In this document: positions 38,419-46,252 of the stretch, in pieces
Numbering within the stretch: position 1 is the first letter of the stretch
Layout of the letters: each line of letters opens with the position of its first letter
Source of the DNA: Neobacillus sp. PS3-34
GTDB taxonomy: Bacteria; Bacillota; Bacilli; Bacillales; Cytobacillaceae
Reading direction: 5' to 3'
Length of the DNA stretch: 64,000 nt
Assembly: GCF_030915465.1 (NCBI RefSeq)
Contig: NZ_CP133267.1
Span: forward strand, 4,835,527 to 4,899,526
Program-made: the position numbers and the translations under genes
The notes under the pieces: generated by a model
The model's database searches: none
The model's input: the letters and a program-made list of their open reading frames with translations, nothing else
Told to the model about the DNA's origin: nothing

Positions 38419-38429
38419 TCCTAACTTGC

Positions 38430-39455
38430 TTATAAAACGAGCTTTTTCATGTCTTCAATGAAAGCTGTTACGTGTTCCTCTTTTGTAGCCCAGGATGTTA
38501 CGAGACGAATCGCAGAGTTTTCTGGATCGACCTTTTGCCAAATATGAAAAGAATACTTACCTTGAAGCTCGGCAATGAGTTTGTTTGGCAGAATCGGGAA
38601 GATTTGGTTCGATGGTGAATGGGTCAAAAACGTAAAGTTTGCTTTACCTAGTTCATCCCTTAGCATTTTTGCCATCTTATTTGCATTTAAAGCCAAATCA
38701 AAAAACAGATTGTCCCGGAAAAGCTCAAGAAATTGGATGCCTAAGAGCCTTCCTTTTGCAAGAAGTGCCCCTTTTTGCTTCAAATGGAATCGAAAATCCT
38801 CTTTTAAAGAATCACGGCAAATAACTAAGGCTTCACCTATCAATGCTCCATTCTTCGTGCCTCCGATATAGAATGCATCAACAAGTTCAGGAAGATCGCT
38901 TAACTTCAGGTCATTTTCTTCTGAACACAGTGCTGACCCTAGTCTCGCACCATCCATAAATAAAATAAGATTGTGCTCGTTACAGAAATCTCGTAATGCG
39001 GTCAGTTCACTCTTTTTATAAATGGAGCCTATTTCTGTTGAATTTGATATGTAGACCAATTTCGGCTTTACCATATGCTCATCCGTATGTTCTTCAATCA
39101 CAGCTTGTAAGTATTCAGGTTTTAATTTCCCATTTTCAGCTTCAACCGATATTACCTTATGCCCTGTGGCTTCAATTGCACCCGTTTCATGCGTAAGAAT
39201 ATGACCGGTACCCGCTGCAATTGCTGCTTCATGTGGTCTTAGGAAAGCTGATAGGGCTGTAAGATTCGTTTGTGTGCCTCCTGATAATAGGTGGATATCA
39301 ACGTCCGTTCCGATTTTTTCCTTTAATAGTTCAATCGCTTTTTGAGTAAATTGATCTTCACCATACCCATCCTCTTGCACAAAATTAGATTCCACTAAAG
39401 CATTTAATATTCTAGGATGTGCACCTTCGCTGTAATCGTTTTTAAAGCTGTACAT
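38430..39455 (-). CDS. low-specificity L-threonine aldolase family enzyme
   Basis: A 341-residue PLP-dependent beta-eliminating lyase-fold enzyme. The PLP lysine is K201 in FYIGGTKNG, LFMDGARLGSA carries the PLP-binding Asp, and HLLSGGTQTNLTAL binds phosphate. It would split threonine or allo-threonine into glycine and acetaldehyde in the cytoplasm. GGGGGATAACAA precedes the ATG. Its 3' end abuts the 52-bp hairpin array, which may serve as its transcription end. Confidence 0.92.
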   Translation of the reverse strand: MYSFKNDYSEGAHPRILNALVESNFVQEDGYGEDQFTQKAIELLKEKIGTDVDIHLLSGGTQTNLTALSAFLRPHEAAIAAGTGHILTHETGAIEATGHKVISVEAENGKLKPEYLQAVIEEHTDEHMVKPKLVYISNSTEIGSIYKKSELTALRDFCNEHNLILFMDGARLGSALCSEENDLKLSDLPELVDAFYIGGTKNGALIGEALVICRDSLKEDFRFHLKQKGALLAKGRLLGIQFLELFRDNLFFDLALNANKMAKMLRDELGKANFTFLTHSPSNQIFPILPNKLIAELQGKYSFHIWQKVDPENSAIRLVTSWATKEEHVTAFIEDMKKLVL

Positions 39456-39778
39456 TTGTTATCCCCCGCCTCGTTTTTTCCTTGATTATACGTTTTATCC
39501 TATCATAACGTGTTAAAAAATCCATGGGTCTTCCCTTTGCGCCCTCAAGGAATTTTACGCAAAACAATATTATCAGTTTACATAATAAATTTATGGATTA
39601 CTAACACTTCTTATTTACTAGAGGTCGCTATCCTAATCTAAACATAAATGTAAATTTTTTCTATCAATTTGTCTCTTATCTATGTAACCAAACTGTAATA
39701 CTATTCTATTTTATTTGTTCATAGTAATAGATTAACTAAGAAATCCACTGGACTATCACCTTTAGGAGGAATCGAGTT

Positions 39779-40534
39779 ATGAAAAAAATAATCGCTACTA
39801 TTACATTATTTTCGTCTTTCTTATTTGCCTCTCCTGCCTTTGCGTATACAGTTAAAAATGGGGATACTATGTCCCAAATCGCCTCGGAATCTAACCTCAC
39901 CTTACAGGAATTAGCAGCAATGAATCCGCAAATTCAAAATCTTGATCAAATTAATATCGGTCAGACTATTATTACTGAGTTACCCCAAAAGACAATAACC
40001 CTACCAGAGCAAGTAATCTACTCAGATAATACGATAGACCAGCTGGATAGATTAGTTATAGCTGATGCACAAATGAAAGAAGAAGTTAATCCACAAATTC
40101 AAGATGTTAAGGTCGATGAGCCAGTTAACGCTGAGACAACCAAAAAGCCTGTAAGCACACCAGAGAAAGCAAGCTACTCCGATTATGAAATTGATCTGCT
40201 AGCTCGATTAGTTAGAGCTGAAGCACAAATCGAGCCTTTTGAAGGAAAGATAGCAGTGGCCTGTGTTGTGCTAAATAGATTGAAAAGTTCTCACTTTCCG
40301 AAAACCATTAAAGAAGTCATTTATCAGCGTGGCCAATTCCAGCCTGTCAGCAATGGCGAAATAAATAAACCAGCTGATTCGGAATCCACCGCAGCCGTAA
40401 AAGCGGCTTTAACAGAAAAGCGAAATATGGCCCATGAATCATTATTTTTCTACAATCCTGCCATCGCTACCAGTCATTGGCTTGCTTCAAGAGCAACTAC
40501 CCTTGTGATAGGCCAGCATGTTTTTAAAAAATAA
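39779..40534 (+). CDS. secreted cell-wall hydrolase: LysM plus SleB/CwlJ domain
   Basis: A 251-residue exported protein. Signal peptide 1-22 (cut after AFA), LysM 23-66 (YTVKNGDTMSQIASESNLTL), a linker, and a C-terminal Hydrolase_2 (SleB/CwlJ) domain from about 133, a lytic transglycosylase of spore cortex peptidoglycan. The catalytic Glu is E148 in VRAEAQ. The linker contains a second copy of that domain's first helix (81-98, YSDNTIDQLDRLVIADAQ) with Asp in place of the Glu. AGGAGGAATCGAGTT precedes the ATG. Confidence 0.92.
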   Translation: MKKIIATITLFSSFLFASPAFAYTVKNGDTMSQIASESNLTLQELAAMNPQIQNLDQINIGQTIITELPQKTITLPEQVIYSDNTIDQLDRLVIADAQMKEEVNPQIQDVKVDEPVNAETTKKPVSTPEKASYSDYEIDLLARLVRAEAQIEPFEGKIAVACVVLNRLKSSHFPKTIKEVIYQRGQFQPVSNGEINKPADSESTAAVKAALTEKRNMAHESLFFYNPAIATSHWLASRATTLVIGQHVFKK

Positions 40535-40551
40535 TAGGGACCTACATATCA

Positions 40552-41484
40552 TTAGTACCCTTTTTCAACGTCCACCTTATTCCCTAGTTGCTTACTTTCA
40601 TCAATATTTTTAAGCGTTTCAATGAAACACGCAACACCCTCATCAGGTGTAGTCACCGCAGATATATGTGGAGTAATATGTACGTTTGGATGCTCCCATA
40701 ACGAATTCTCCTTTGGTAGAGGTTCTTGTGAAAATACATCCAGGACGGCAAATCGGACATGCTTTTGATTCAATGCATCGAGCAAAGCACCTTCATCGAC
40801 TGTTGCGCCTCTTCCAACATTGATGAATCCAGCATTTGAAAGCCTATCAAAAATTTTCTCTGTAAATATATTAGCGGTTTGTTCCGTCAACGGCAGAGTG
40901 TTAATGATGTAATCCATTTCACTTAATCGCGGAAAATGGGATTCCACCGTCATTACCTCTTTAAAATAGTCTTTGTTTTTTCCGCTTAATGAAACGCCGT
41001 ATACTTCCACACCTAGTGCAGAGAACATTTTAGCCGATTGCTGGCCAATTTCCCCTGTACCGTAAATCATTACTTTTTGATTTCTCAAAAGCTTAGGAGT
41101 AACCGGGTGCCAATTTTTCTGGTGCTGGGCAACATGGAATTGGTCGTGAAACTGCAAATCTTTTAAAATATAGCTTAAGCAATACTCGGCAATTCTTTGG
41201 CCAAATGAACAAACTGTTCTTGTTAATAAAACATTTTCATTCCAGGACTTTCCGTATAAGAAACGGTCTACTCCCGCACCCAGCGAGTGAACCCACTTCA
41301 CCTGACTGTAGTCAACATTGGATTTTAAATTAAAACAAACCAGCGCGTCGGCCCAATCTAAATCTTCCGACGTCATCCCTTCTTCAGGTAAAAAACGAAA
41401 ATTCTTTTGGATATGTCCTTTTTCTATTAATGGTTGAAGTTCTTTGAACATCGGACTGACTATTAAAATATTGATTATATTCAT
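40552..41484 (-). CDS. D-2-hydroxyacid dehydrogenase
   Basis: A roughly 310-residue NAD(P)-dependent dehydrogenase of the phosphoglycerate-dehydrogenase-like family. The Rossmann motif is MIYGTGEIGQQSAKMFSALG, and NVGRGATVDEGALLDAL and NVHITPHISAVT carry the conserved Arg/Glu/His region. Substrate not evident. The start at 41484 is chosen because AGAGGTG precedes it; the in-frame ATG at 41499 overlaps that site. Confidence 0.9.
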   Translation of the reverse strand: MNIINILIVSPMFKELQPLIEKGHIQKNFRFLPEEGMTSEDLDWADALVCFNLKSNVDYSQVKWVHSLGAGVDRFLYGKSWNENVLLTRTVCSFGQRIAEYCLSYILKDLQFHDQFHVAQHQKNWHPVTPKLLRNQKVMIYGTGEIGQQSAKMFSALGVEVYGVSLSGKNKDYFKEVMTVESHFPRLSEMDYIINTLPLTEQTANIFTEKIFDRLSNAGFINVGRGATVDEGALLDALNQKHVRFAVLDVFSQEPLPKENSLWEHPNVHITPHISAVTTPDEGVACFIETLKNIDESKQLGNKVDVEKGY

Positions 41485-41541
41485 TTTTTCACCTCTCATT
41501 TCATTTTAAAGCCAATCGCTCCAAAAATAAAAGTCCCTTTA

Positions 41542-42369
41542 CTAATTTCGCTTTTTCAATACATAAAGCGAATAGCTCAATACCAGTGTGATCGATGAAA
41601 AGATCAGGGCAATACTAGAAAAAGCTAGCAGATAGACATTATATTCGGTGATTTTTTCAATGACTTGAAAGCTGTCAATACGAAGGAATCCAGCAGCCAA
41701 ATTAAACATAATGAGTACGAAAAAAATCGTCAAAAGCCCTTTCGCTGCGCCATTGATGTCTGCTTTACTTAGGGCTATATGAGAGGAAATACTAATGGCC
41801 ACCCAAACATAAATCCAAAACAATGGATGTATCAAATTTTTAAATGTAAAGAGACTTTTAAAGACGGCTAATAAAGCTCCTCCTACTGTTTTCAAAACAT
41901 TTAGGTCTATTTTTTCGGGAGTAACATGCTGATGAATATAAGCTGTAAAGATTATATAGGAATCCGGAACACTTAAATACATTCCAAAAATTAACGCACC
42001 GATTCCGCTAAACAATGGTCCTAATCCGATAAAAAAATTCCCAGCCTGCTGATAATAACTATTCAAATTGTATCGGTGCTCAACATATCCAAGCACACCA
42101 TCTGGCCTATTCAGCTGCAAAAATTTAACCCTTGTTACGCTATGTCCCCAAATAAAACACTGTATTAGATGCCCGAATTCATGAATGGGCACACCAATCC
42201 ATGCAGTCACAAGAACCCCTCGAGGTCCAAACGCCCGAATCAAGTATGTATTTGAATACCGTTCAAACACTCCAAGGACCAGACCCACTGCGATCACAAC
42301 ACCAAAAAGATACAGCAATTCAATAACACTAATCATTAGTGTCTGTAAAATAGATGATAAAAAATACAT
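41542..42369 (-). CDS. multi-pass membrane protein with HExxH motif
   Basis: A 275-residue protein with about six hydrophobic helices and a metalloprotease-like motif IHEFGHLIQCFIWGH after the second helix. This layout resembles site-2-protease-like (M50) membrane enzymes, but no clear second motif (NxxPxxxLDG) is visible. Both membrane proteolysis and a non-catalytic role are possible. It lies 57 nt upstream of the hydroxyacid dehydrogenase on the same strand and may be co-transcribed with it. Confidence 0.65.
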   Translation of the reverse strand: MYFLSSILQTLMISVIELLYLFGVVIAVGLVLGVFERYSNTYLIRAFGPRGVLVTAWIGVPIHEFGHLIQCFIWGHSVTRVKFLQLNRPDGVLGYVEHRYNLNSYYQQAGNFFIGLGPLFSGIGALIFGMYLSVPDSYIIFTAYIHQHVTPEKIDLNVLKTVGGALLAVFKSLFTFKNLIHPLFWIYVWVAISISSHIALSKADINGAAKGLLTIFFVLIMFNLAAGFLRIDSFQVIEKITEYNVYLLAFSSIALIFSSITLVLSYSLYVLKKRN

Positions 42370-42589
42370 ATAAATCCTTTAATCCTTTCCATCCATCTCT
42401 TTTTCTATCCATGTTATCCGACTTCTTGAAAAACAAACATGAAATTCGGATAAGGAACTATTAATAATGAAAGAATTAAACAATAAAAATCTTAAAGATT
42501 TTACAAAAAGGAAGTCACCAAGAACAAAAACGAAAAAAGAAGGCTGATTTAAAAGAATGACAATCTTTCAAAATCAGCTTCTTTTTAAA

Positions 42590-43753
42590 TCAACCTAAAC
42601 TTTGTTCCTGAACAAGCACTTGAAATGCCGCTGTTAGATCCGCTTTTATTTCCTCAGGATTCTCTAAACCAATATAAAGTCTGACTACTGGAGTGTTTGA
42701 GTCATTTTTACGGTGAAGAGTGGCCAGGCTTTCATAACCACCCCAGCTTACCCCAATCCGAAATAATCTCAGACTATTAACCATTTCTCTAACGACTTCA
42801 TAAGGCAGTGCCGTTTCAAACGAAAGCAAGCTTCCAAATCCACTCATTTGTTTTTTTGCTAAGGAATGGAATGGGTTACTAGGAAGACCAGGAAAATTCA
42901 CTTTCGTAATAAAGGGCTGCTCTTCCAGGAAATTGGCGATTTCAAAGGCACTCTTTTGATGCTGCTCCATCCGGATCGCAAGGGTACGCATCCCTCTTAA
43001 AATAAGTGAAGCATTTTGTGGTGACAGTATGCCCCCCAGCAATAAATGTTCATTTTTATTAATGCTATAAATCAGTTCTTTACTCCCTACGATAACTCCT
43101 GCGACCACATCACTATGGCCGCTCATATATTTCGTTAAGGAATGGACAACTAGGTCTACTCCCATCAATAAAGGCTTTTGAAAAATTGGTGTTGCCCATG
43201 AATTATCAATGATCGTTTTCGCACCGATCTCTTTTGCAAATGAAACACATGCAGTAAGATCCTGAAGTTCAAAAAGAAGACTTGTCGGGCTTTCTAAATA
43301 AATAAGCTTCGTGTTATGCTGTGCAGCATCTTTTATTTCTTCGATACTGCTGCCATCAACGAACGAGGTATGAATATTAAATTTTGTTAAATATTCACTT
43401 AAGAACTCCCGCGTCGGTCCATAGGCTTGATCGACGCAAATAATATGGTCTCCAGATTGAACTGTCGAAAGAATCGCAGAGCTTATGGCAGCCATTCCAG
43501 ACGCAAAGCAACGCGCTTGCTCCCCTTTTTCTAATGCCGCAATTCGTTCTTCGAGAATTTTGACCGTAGGATTATTTCCCCTTGTATACAGATAAGAATC
43601 CACTAATGTTTCCCTGGCTTTTTCATAATCTTCCACGGTATCAAAAGTAAACAAGCTATTTTGATAGATAGGATGGGTTACCGCTCCTTGATGCTTGTCG
43701 TCATGCTGATCATGCGTTAGTAAAGTGTGATCTGAAAAATTATTAATTGCCAT
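42590..43753 (-). CDS. trans-sulfuration family PLP enzyme (cystathionine gamma-synthase/lyase type)
   Basis: A 387-residue Cys/Met metabolism PLP enzyme. PLP lysine K208 in VVHSLTKYMSGHSD, LYTRGNNPTVKILEERIAAL, and FASGMAAISSAIL are diagnostic. Within this family synthase, beta-lyase and gamma-lyase cannot be separated by eye. It is alone, with no S-box or T-box leader visible, so it is not obviously in the methionine regulon. Confidence 0.9.
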   Translation of the reverse strand: MAINNFSDHTLLTHDQHDDKHQGAVTHPIYQNSLFTFDTVEDYEKARETLVDSYLYTRGNNPTVKILEERIAALEKGEQARCFASGMAAISSAILSTVQSGDHIICVDQAYGPTREFLSEYLTKFNIHTSFVDGSSIEEIKDAAQHNTKLIYLESPTSLLFELQDLTACVSFAKEIGAKTIIDNSWATPIFQKPLLMGVDLVVHSLTKYMSGHSDVVAGVIVGSKELIYSINKNEHLLLGGILSPQNASLILRGMRTLAIRMEQHQKSAFEIANFLEEQPFITKVNFPGLPSNPFHSLAKKQMSGFGSLLSFETALPYEVVREMVNSLRLFRIGVSWGGYESLATLHRKNDSNTPVVRLYIGLENPEEIKADLTAAFQVLVQEQSLG

Positions 43754-43899
43754 CTGTATCCCCCATAAATAAAAATTATTATTATTTATGATTCGATAAG
43801 GGCGTTGTTTTTTCCTTTTCGCAAGGTCCTGTTAAAAGCAAAAAAGGGCTGAAATGAGTCCTTTTTCGAGTTTATTTTCACCTAAAACTAGTCTACCAT

Positions 43900-44031
43900 T
43901 TAACCAAATATGGAAATGCCAGTTTTATAACCTGCTTCAATAGATTGAACGAAAAGATAAACAAGCAAAATTAATGCCACAATCCGTGATGCTTTTGGAT
44001 AACGGTTAAACAATGATTTTATTAATCCCAT
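43900..44031 (-). CDS. small membrane protein (43 aa)
   Basis: A short gene with a strong AAAGGAGGATGTAAG ribosome site. The product MGLIKSLFNRYPKASRIVAL has a basic amphipathic start, one membrane helix (IVALILLVYLFVQSI) and the tail EAGYKTGISIFG. No family recognised. Signals support real translation. Confidence 0.65.
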   Translation of the reverse strand: MGLIKSLFNRYPKASRIVALILLVYLFVQSIEAGYKTGISIFG

Positions 44032-44693
44032 CTTACATCCTCCTTTTAAGCTTTGTCTAAAGCAGGATATTTTTGTTCTCCAACTGCCCCGGCAGCACTC
44101 CGTTTTTTAAAAGAAAGCTATGGTAAACTTTAATGTTGTTTTTTAACTAAAATAATAGAGGTACTTATTGTTAACGGGTTCCGTTTCCTATCGCAAAACG
44201 TCAATTTGCACAGGAAAATGCAAACCAAAATGTAATCCTTTTTGCACTATAAAATCTAGAGCAATTTGTAAGGCTAGAGAGATTAATAAAACATTAGATA
44301 TAGCAAAGGTTTATACCTTGCTATTTTGCTTTTAATTGCTAATTCTTCGGGTTGCTCATTAAGAAGTTTGCAAACCATTTCAGCCTTCTCCGTATCGATT
44401 TTTGTGTAGGTACGGGATTCATAGGCGGAGAATTTCCTGCTAATGTTTAGAGGGGAAGCTTAAGAAGCGGATATAAGCGGAAATATTCCGATTAACTGCT
44501 CTAAATAAGACAAAATCCAGAGATTAGGATAATATAAACGGAAAAACTACCCTTATTTTTAAGGAAATATGGGTATTTTCCAATTTAGCCGGAATTTTAC
44601 CGTTTATTTTTCATACGCAGTGAAATCAACATTCAGTTATAACAGTGCCTAAAAGAAAGATGGCGAAAAATCCTTACTTTTAAACTATCTTTT
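44032..44693. other. intergenic, GGAAA/TTTCC-rich repeats
   Basis: No gene is supported. It holds a dyad at about 44300-44330 (TAGCAAAGGT...ACCTTGCTA), and from 44465 phrases such as AAGCGGATATAAGCGGAAAT, ATAAACGGAAAAACTACCC and GGAATTTTACCGTTTATTTT that pair with one another, probably a decayed repeat. Confidence 0.4.
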
Positions 44694-45419
44694 TCATTCC
44701 AAACCTTTACGGGACTTTACTATCAGGAAATGTGGGTTTTTCAAAAGCTGGTTGTACCAGTTTGCCGACTCGGGCAGCTTTTCTATAAACTCGGGAACAG
44801 CCTGGGGCTCCACAAGTTTTTCCAATATAAAATATTTAGCCGTGACATTCATGATTTCCTGAAGCGGCATTCGGAAAAAGGTGACCTCAACAAGTCCCGA
44901 CTCCTTCTTGTTCCATTCATCCACCAATAATTCATGGGCAAAATAATCAGGCCTGTCAAACATTGTAAAGTCCATAAACGGGTGATGGACAGAAAAAACA
45001 AACTGTCCGCCCGGCTTTAAGACGCGGTTCAGCTCATGGAAAGTCATGTCCCAATTGTCGATATAGTGGAGAGTCAGTGAACTAATGATGAGGTCAAATG
45101 AATGATCTTGTAACTGTAGAGATTTGCTCAAATCATGGACCATTATGTTTGCTCCATTACCAACTCTTCTTTTGGCTGCATCGACCATTTCCGGACTTAT
45201 ATCAATTGCTGTAACCTTTGCACCGCGCTGCACAAATTGCTCTGTATACCAGCCCGCCGCACAGCCGGCATCCAATACAGCAAGACCTTCCATGTTGTCC
45301 GGCAGCAGCTGCATCATCGCAGGGCGCTCGTAATAGGCATTGCTGCCACTTTCCGTATCGACATTTAGTTCATAATCCTTGGCTAGTTTGGCATAGGCCT
45401 CTAAGACTTTATCTTTCAT
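44694..45419 (-). CDS. class I SAM-dependent methyltransferase
   Basis: About 241 residues; motif I is LAVLDAGCAAGWYTEQFVQR, then KVTAIDISPEMVDAAKRR, and post-I LIISSLTLHYIDNW. This is the UbiE/BioC-like small-molecule methyltransferase type, cytoplasmic. The ATG at 45419 has AGGAGGGG upstream; an earlier in-frame ATG lies before that site. Substrate unknown. A nucleotidyltransferase gene lies directly upstream on the same strand. Confidence 0.92.
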   Translation of the reverse strand: MKDKVLEAYAKLAKDYELNVDTESGSNAYYERPAMMQLLPDNMEGLAVLDAGCAAGWYTEQFVQRGAKVTAIDISPEMVDAAKRRVGNGANIMVHDLSKSLQLQDHSFDLIISSLTLHYIDNWDMTFHELNRVLKPGGQFVFSVHHPFMDFTMFDRPDYFAHELLVDEWNKKESGLVEVTFFRMPLQEIMNVTAKYFILEKLVEPQAVPEFIEKLPESANWYNQLLKNPHFLIVKSRKGLE

Positions 45420-45465
45420 TTTTCCCCCTCCTATTGGTCTCAACCGCTATCTTTTATACTTACAA

Positions 45466-45999
45466 CTAGTTTTTTGACTTTTCAATCATATTTCGAAGAA
45501 TCTTCATGCTTTCAATGTCTTTAGGCCTGGGTTTTCTTCCAGTTCCTTGCTCGTATACTTGTTTTTCCTCCAATAATTGCTGCAGGCTTAACACAAATGC
45601 AGTTACCCCCTGAAGAGTATGAAAATCTGTTGGCAATGCATCCTGCCTCCATTCCCATTCATCAGGTATTCCATAGGCATAAATCCGTCCATCCGGGGAC
45701 TGTTTAAGGAATACAAAGCTGATATCTACGCCATTCTTTAGGAAATCGGTCTGAAATTCACTTACCGGTATGAGATGGAAACCAGCCTTCACCAGTTCCC
45801 TTTCAAGCATCTCTCGGTTCTGCACCCAGGTAACCAAATCAAGATCAGAGTGATTTCTGGTAATCCTTCCAAGCCGAAAATCGATCGCCCAGCCTCCCCT
45901 TAACCAGAATCGGGCATCCAGTGACAAGCAAATAGAATTTATTTCACTAAGAACCTTCAACTGGGAACGAGCCAGTTCATTTGTATTCTCGCTATTCAT
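45466..45999 (-). CDS. aminoglycoside/lincosamide-type nucleotidyltransferase homologue
   Basis: A 177-residue protein with the antibiotic nucleotidyltransferase motif FWLRGGWAIDFRLGRITRNH followed by SDLDL, the metal-binding core of LinB/ANT(2'')-like enzymes. These transfer AMP to antibiotics, but many chromosomal homologues have unknown targets. It sits 46 nt upstream of the methyltransferase and may share its mRNA. Resistance should not be assumed from sequence alone. Confidence 0.8.
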   Translation of the reverse strand: MNSENTNELARSQLKVLSEINSICLSLDARFWLRGGWAIDFRLGRITRNHSDLDLVTWVQNREMLERELVKAGFHLIPVSEFQTDFLKNGVDISFVFLKQSPDGRIYAYGIPDEWEWRQDALPTDFHTLQGVTAFVLSLQQLLEEKQVYEQGTGRKPRPKDIESMKILRNMIEKSKN

Positions 46000-46204
46000 G
46001 TTTCCACCCCCTTGGGAATCTTCCTTGAAAGATAATCGAATCTAGTTTTTTTATAAAAATATAATCTAACAATTCTATAATCAATCGAAAGTGTCCTTCT
46101 TATTCAGAAAGTGACCTGTTCCTTTCTCTGTGTTCCGACAGGGTTCCTCCTGAATTTTTAGAAGAGAAATGTACCTGTACTTACTTAAAGTGAAAATGAG
46201 CGCA

Positions 46205-46250
46205 TAAAAAAATCGAACGTCCATAATGAAGAAGACGTTCGATTTTTTCA
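46205..46250 (-). terminator. terminator of the subtilase gene
   Basis: Arms AAAAAATCGAACGTC and GACGTTCGATTTTTT with an 11-nt loop, just past the stop at 46253. Confidence 0.9.
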
Positions 46251-46252
46251 TA

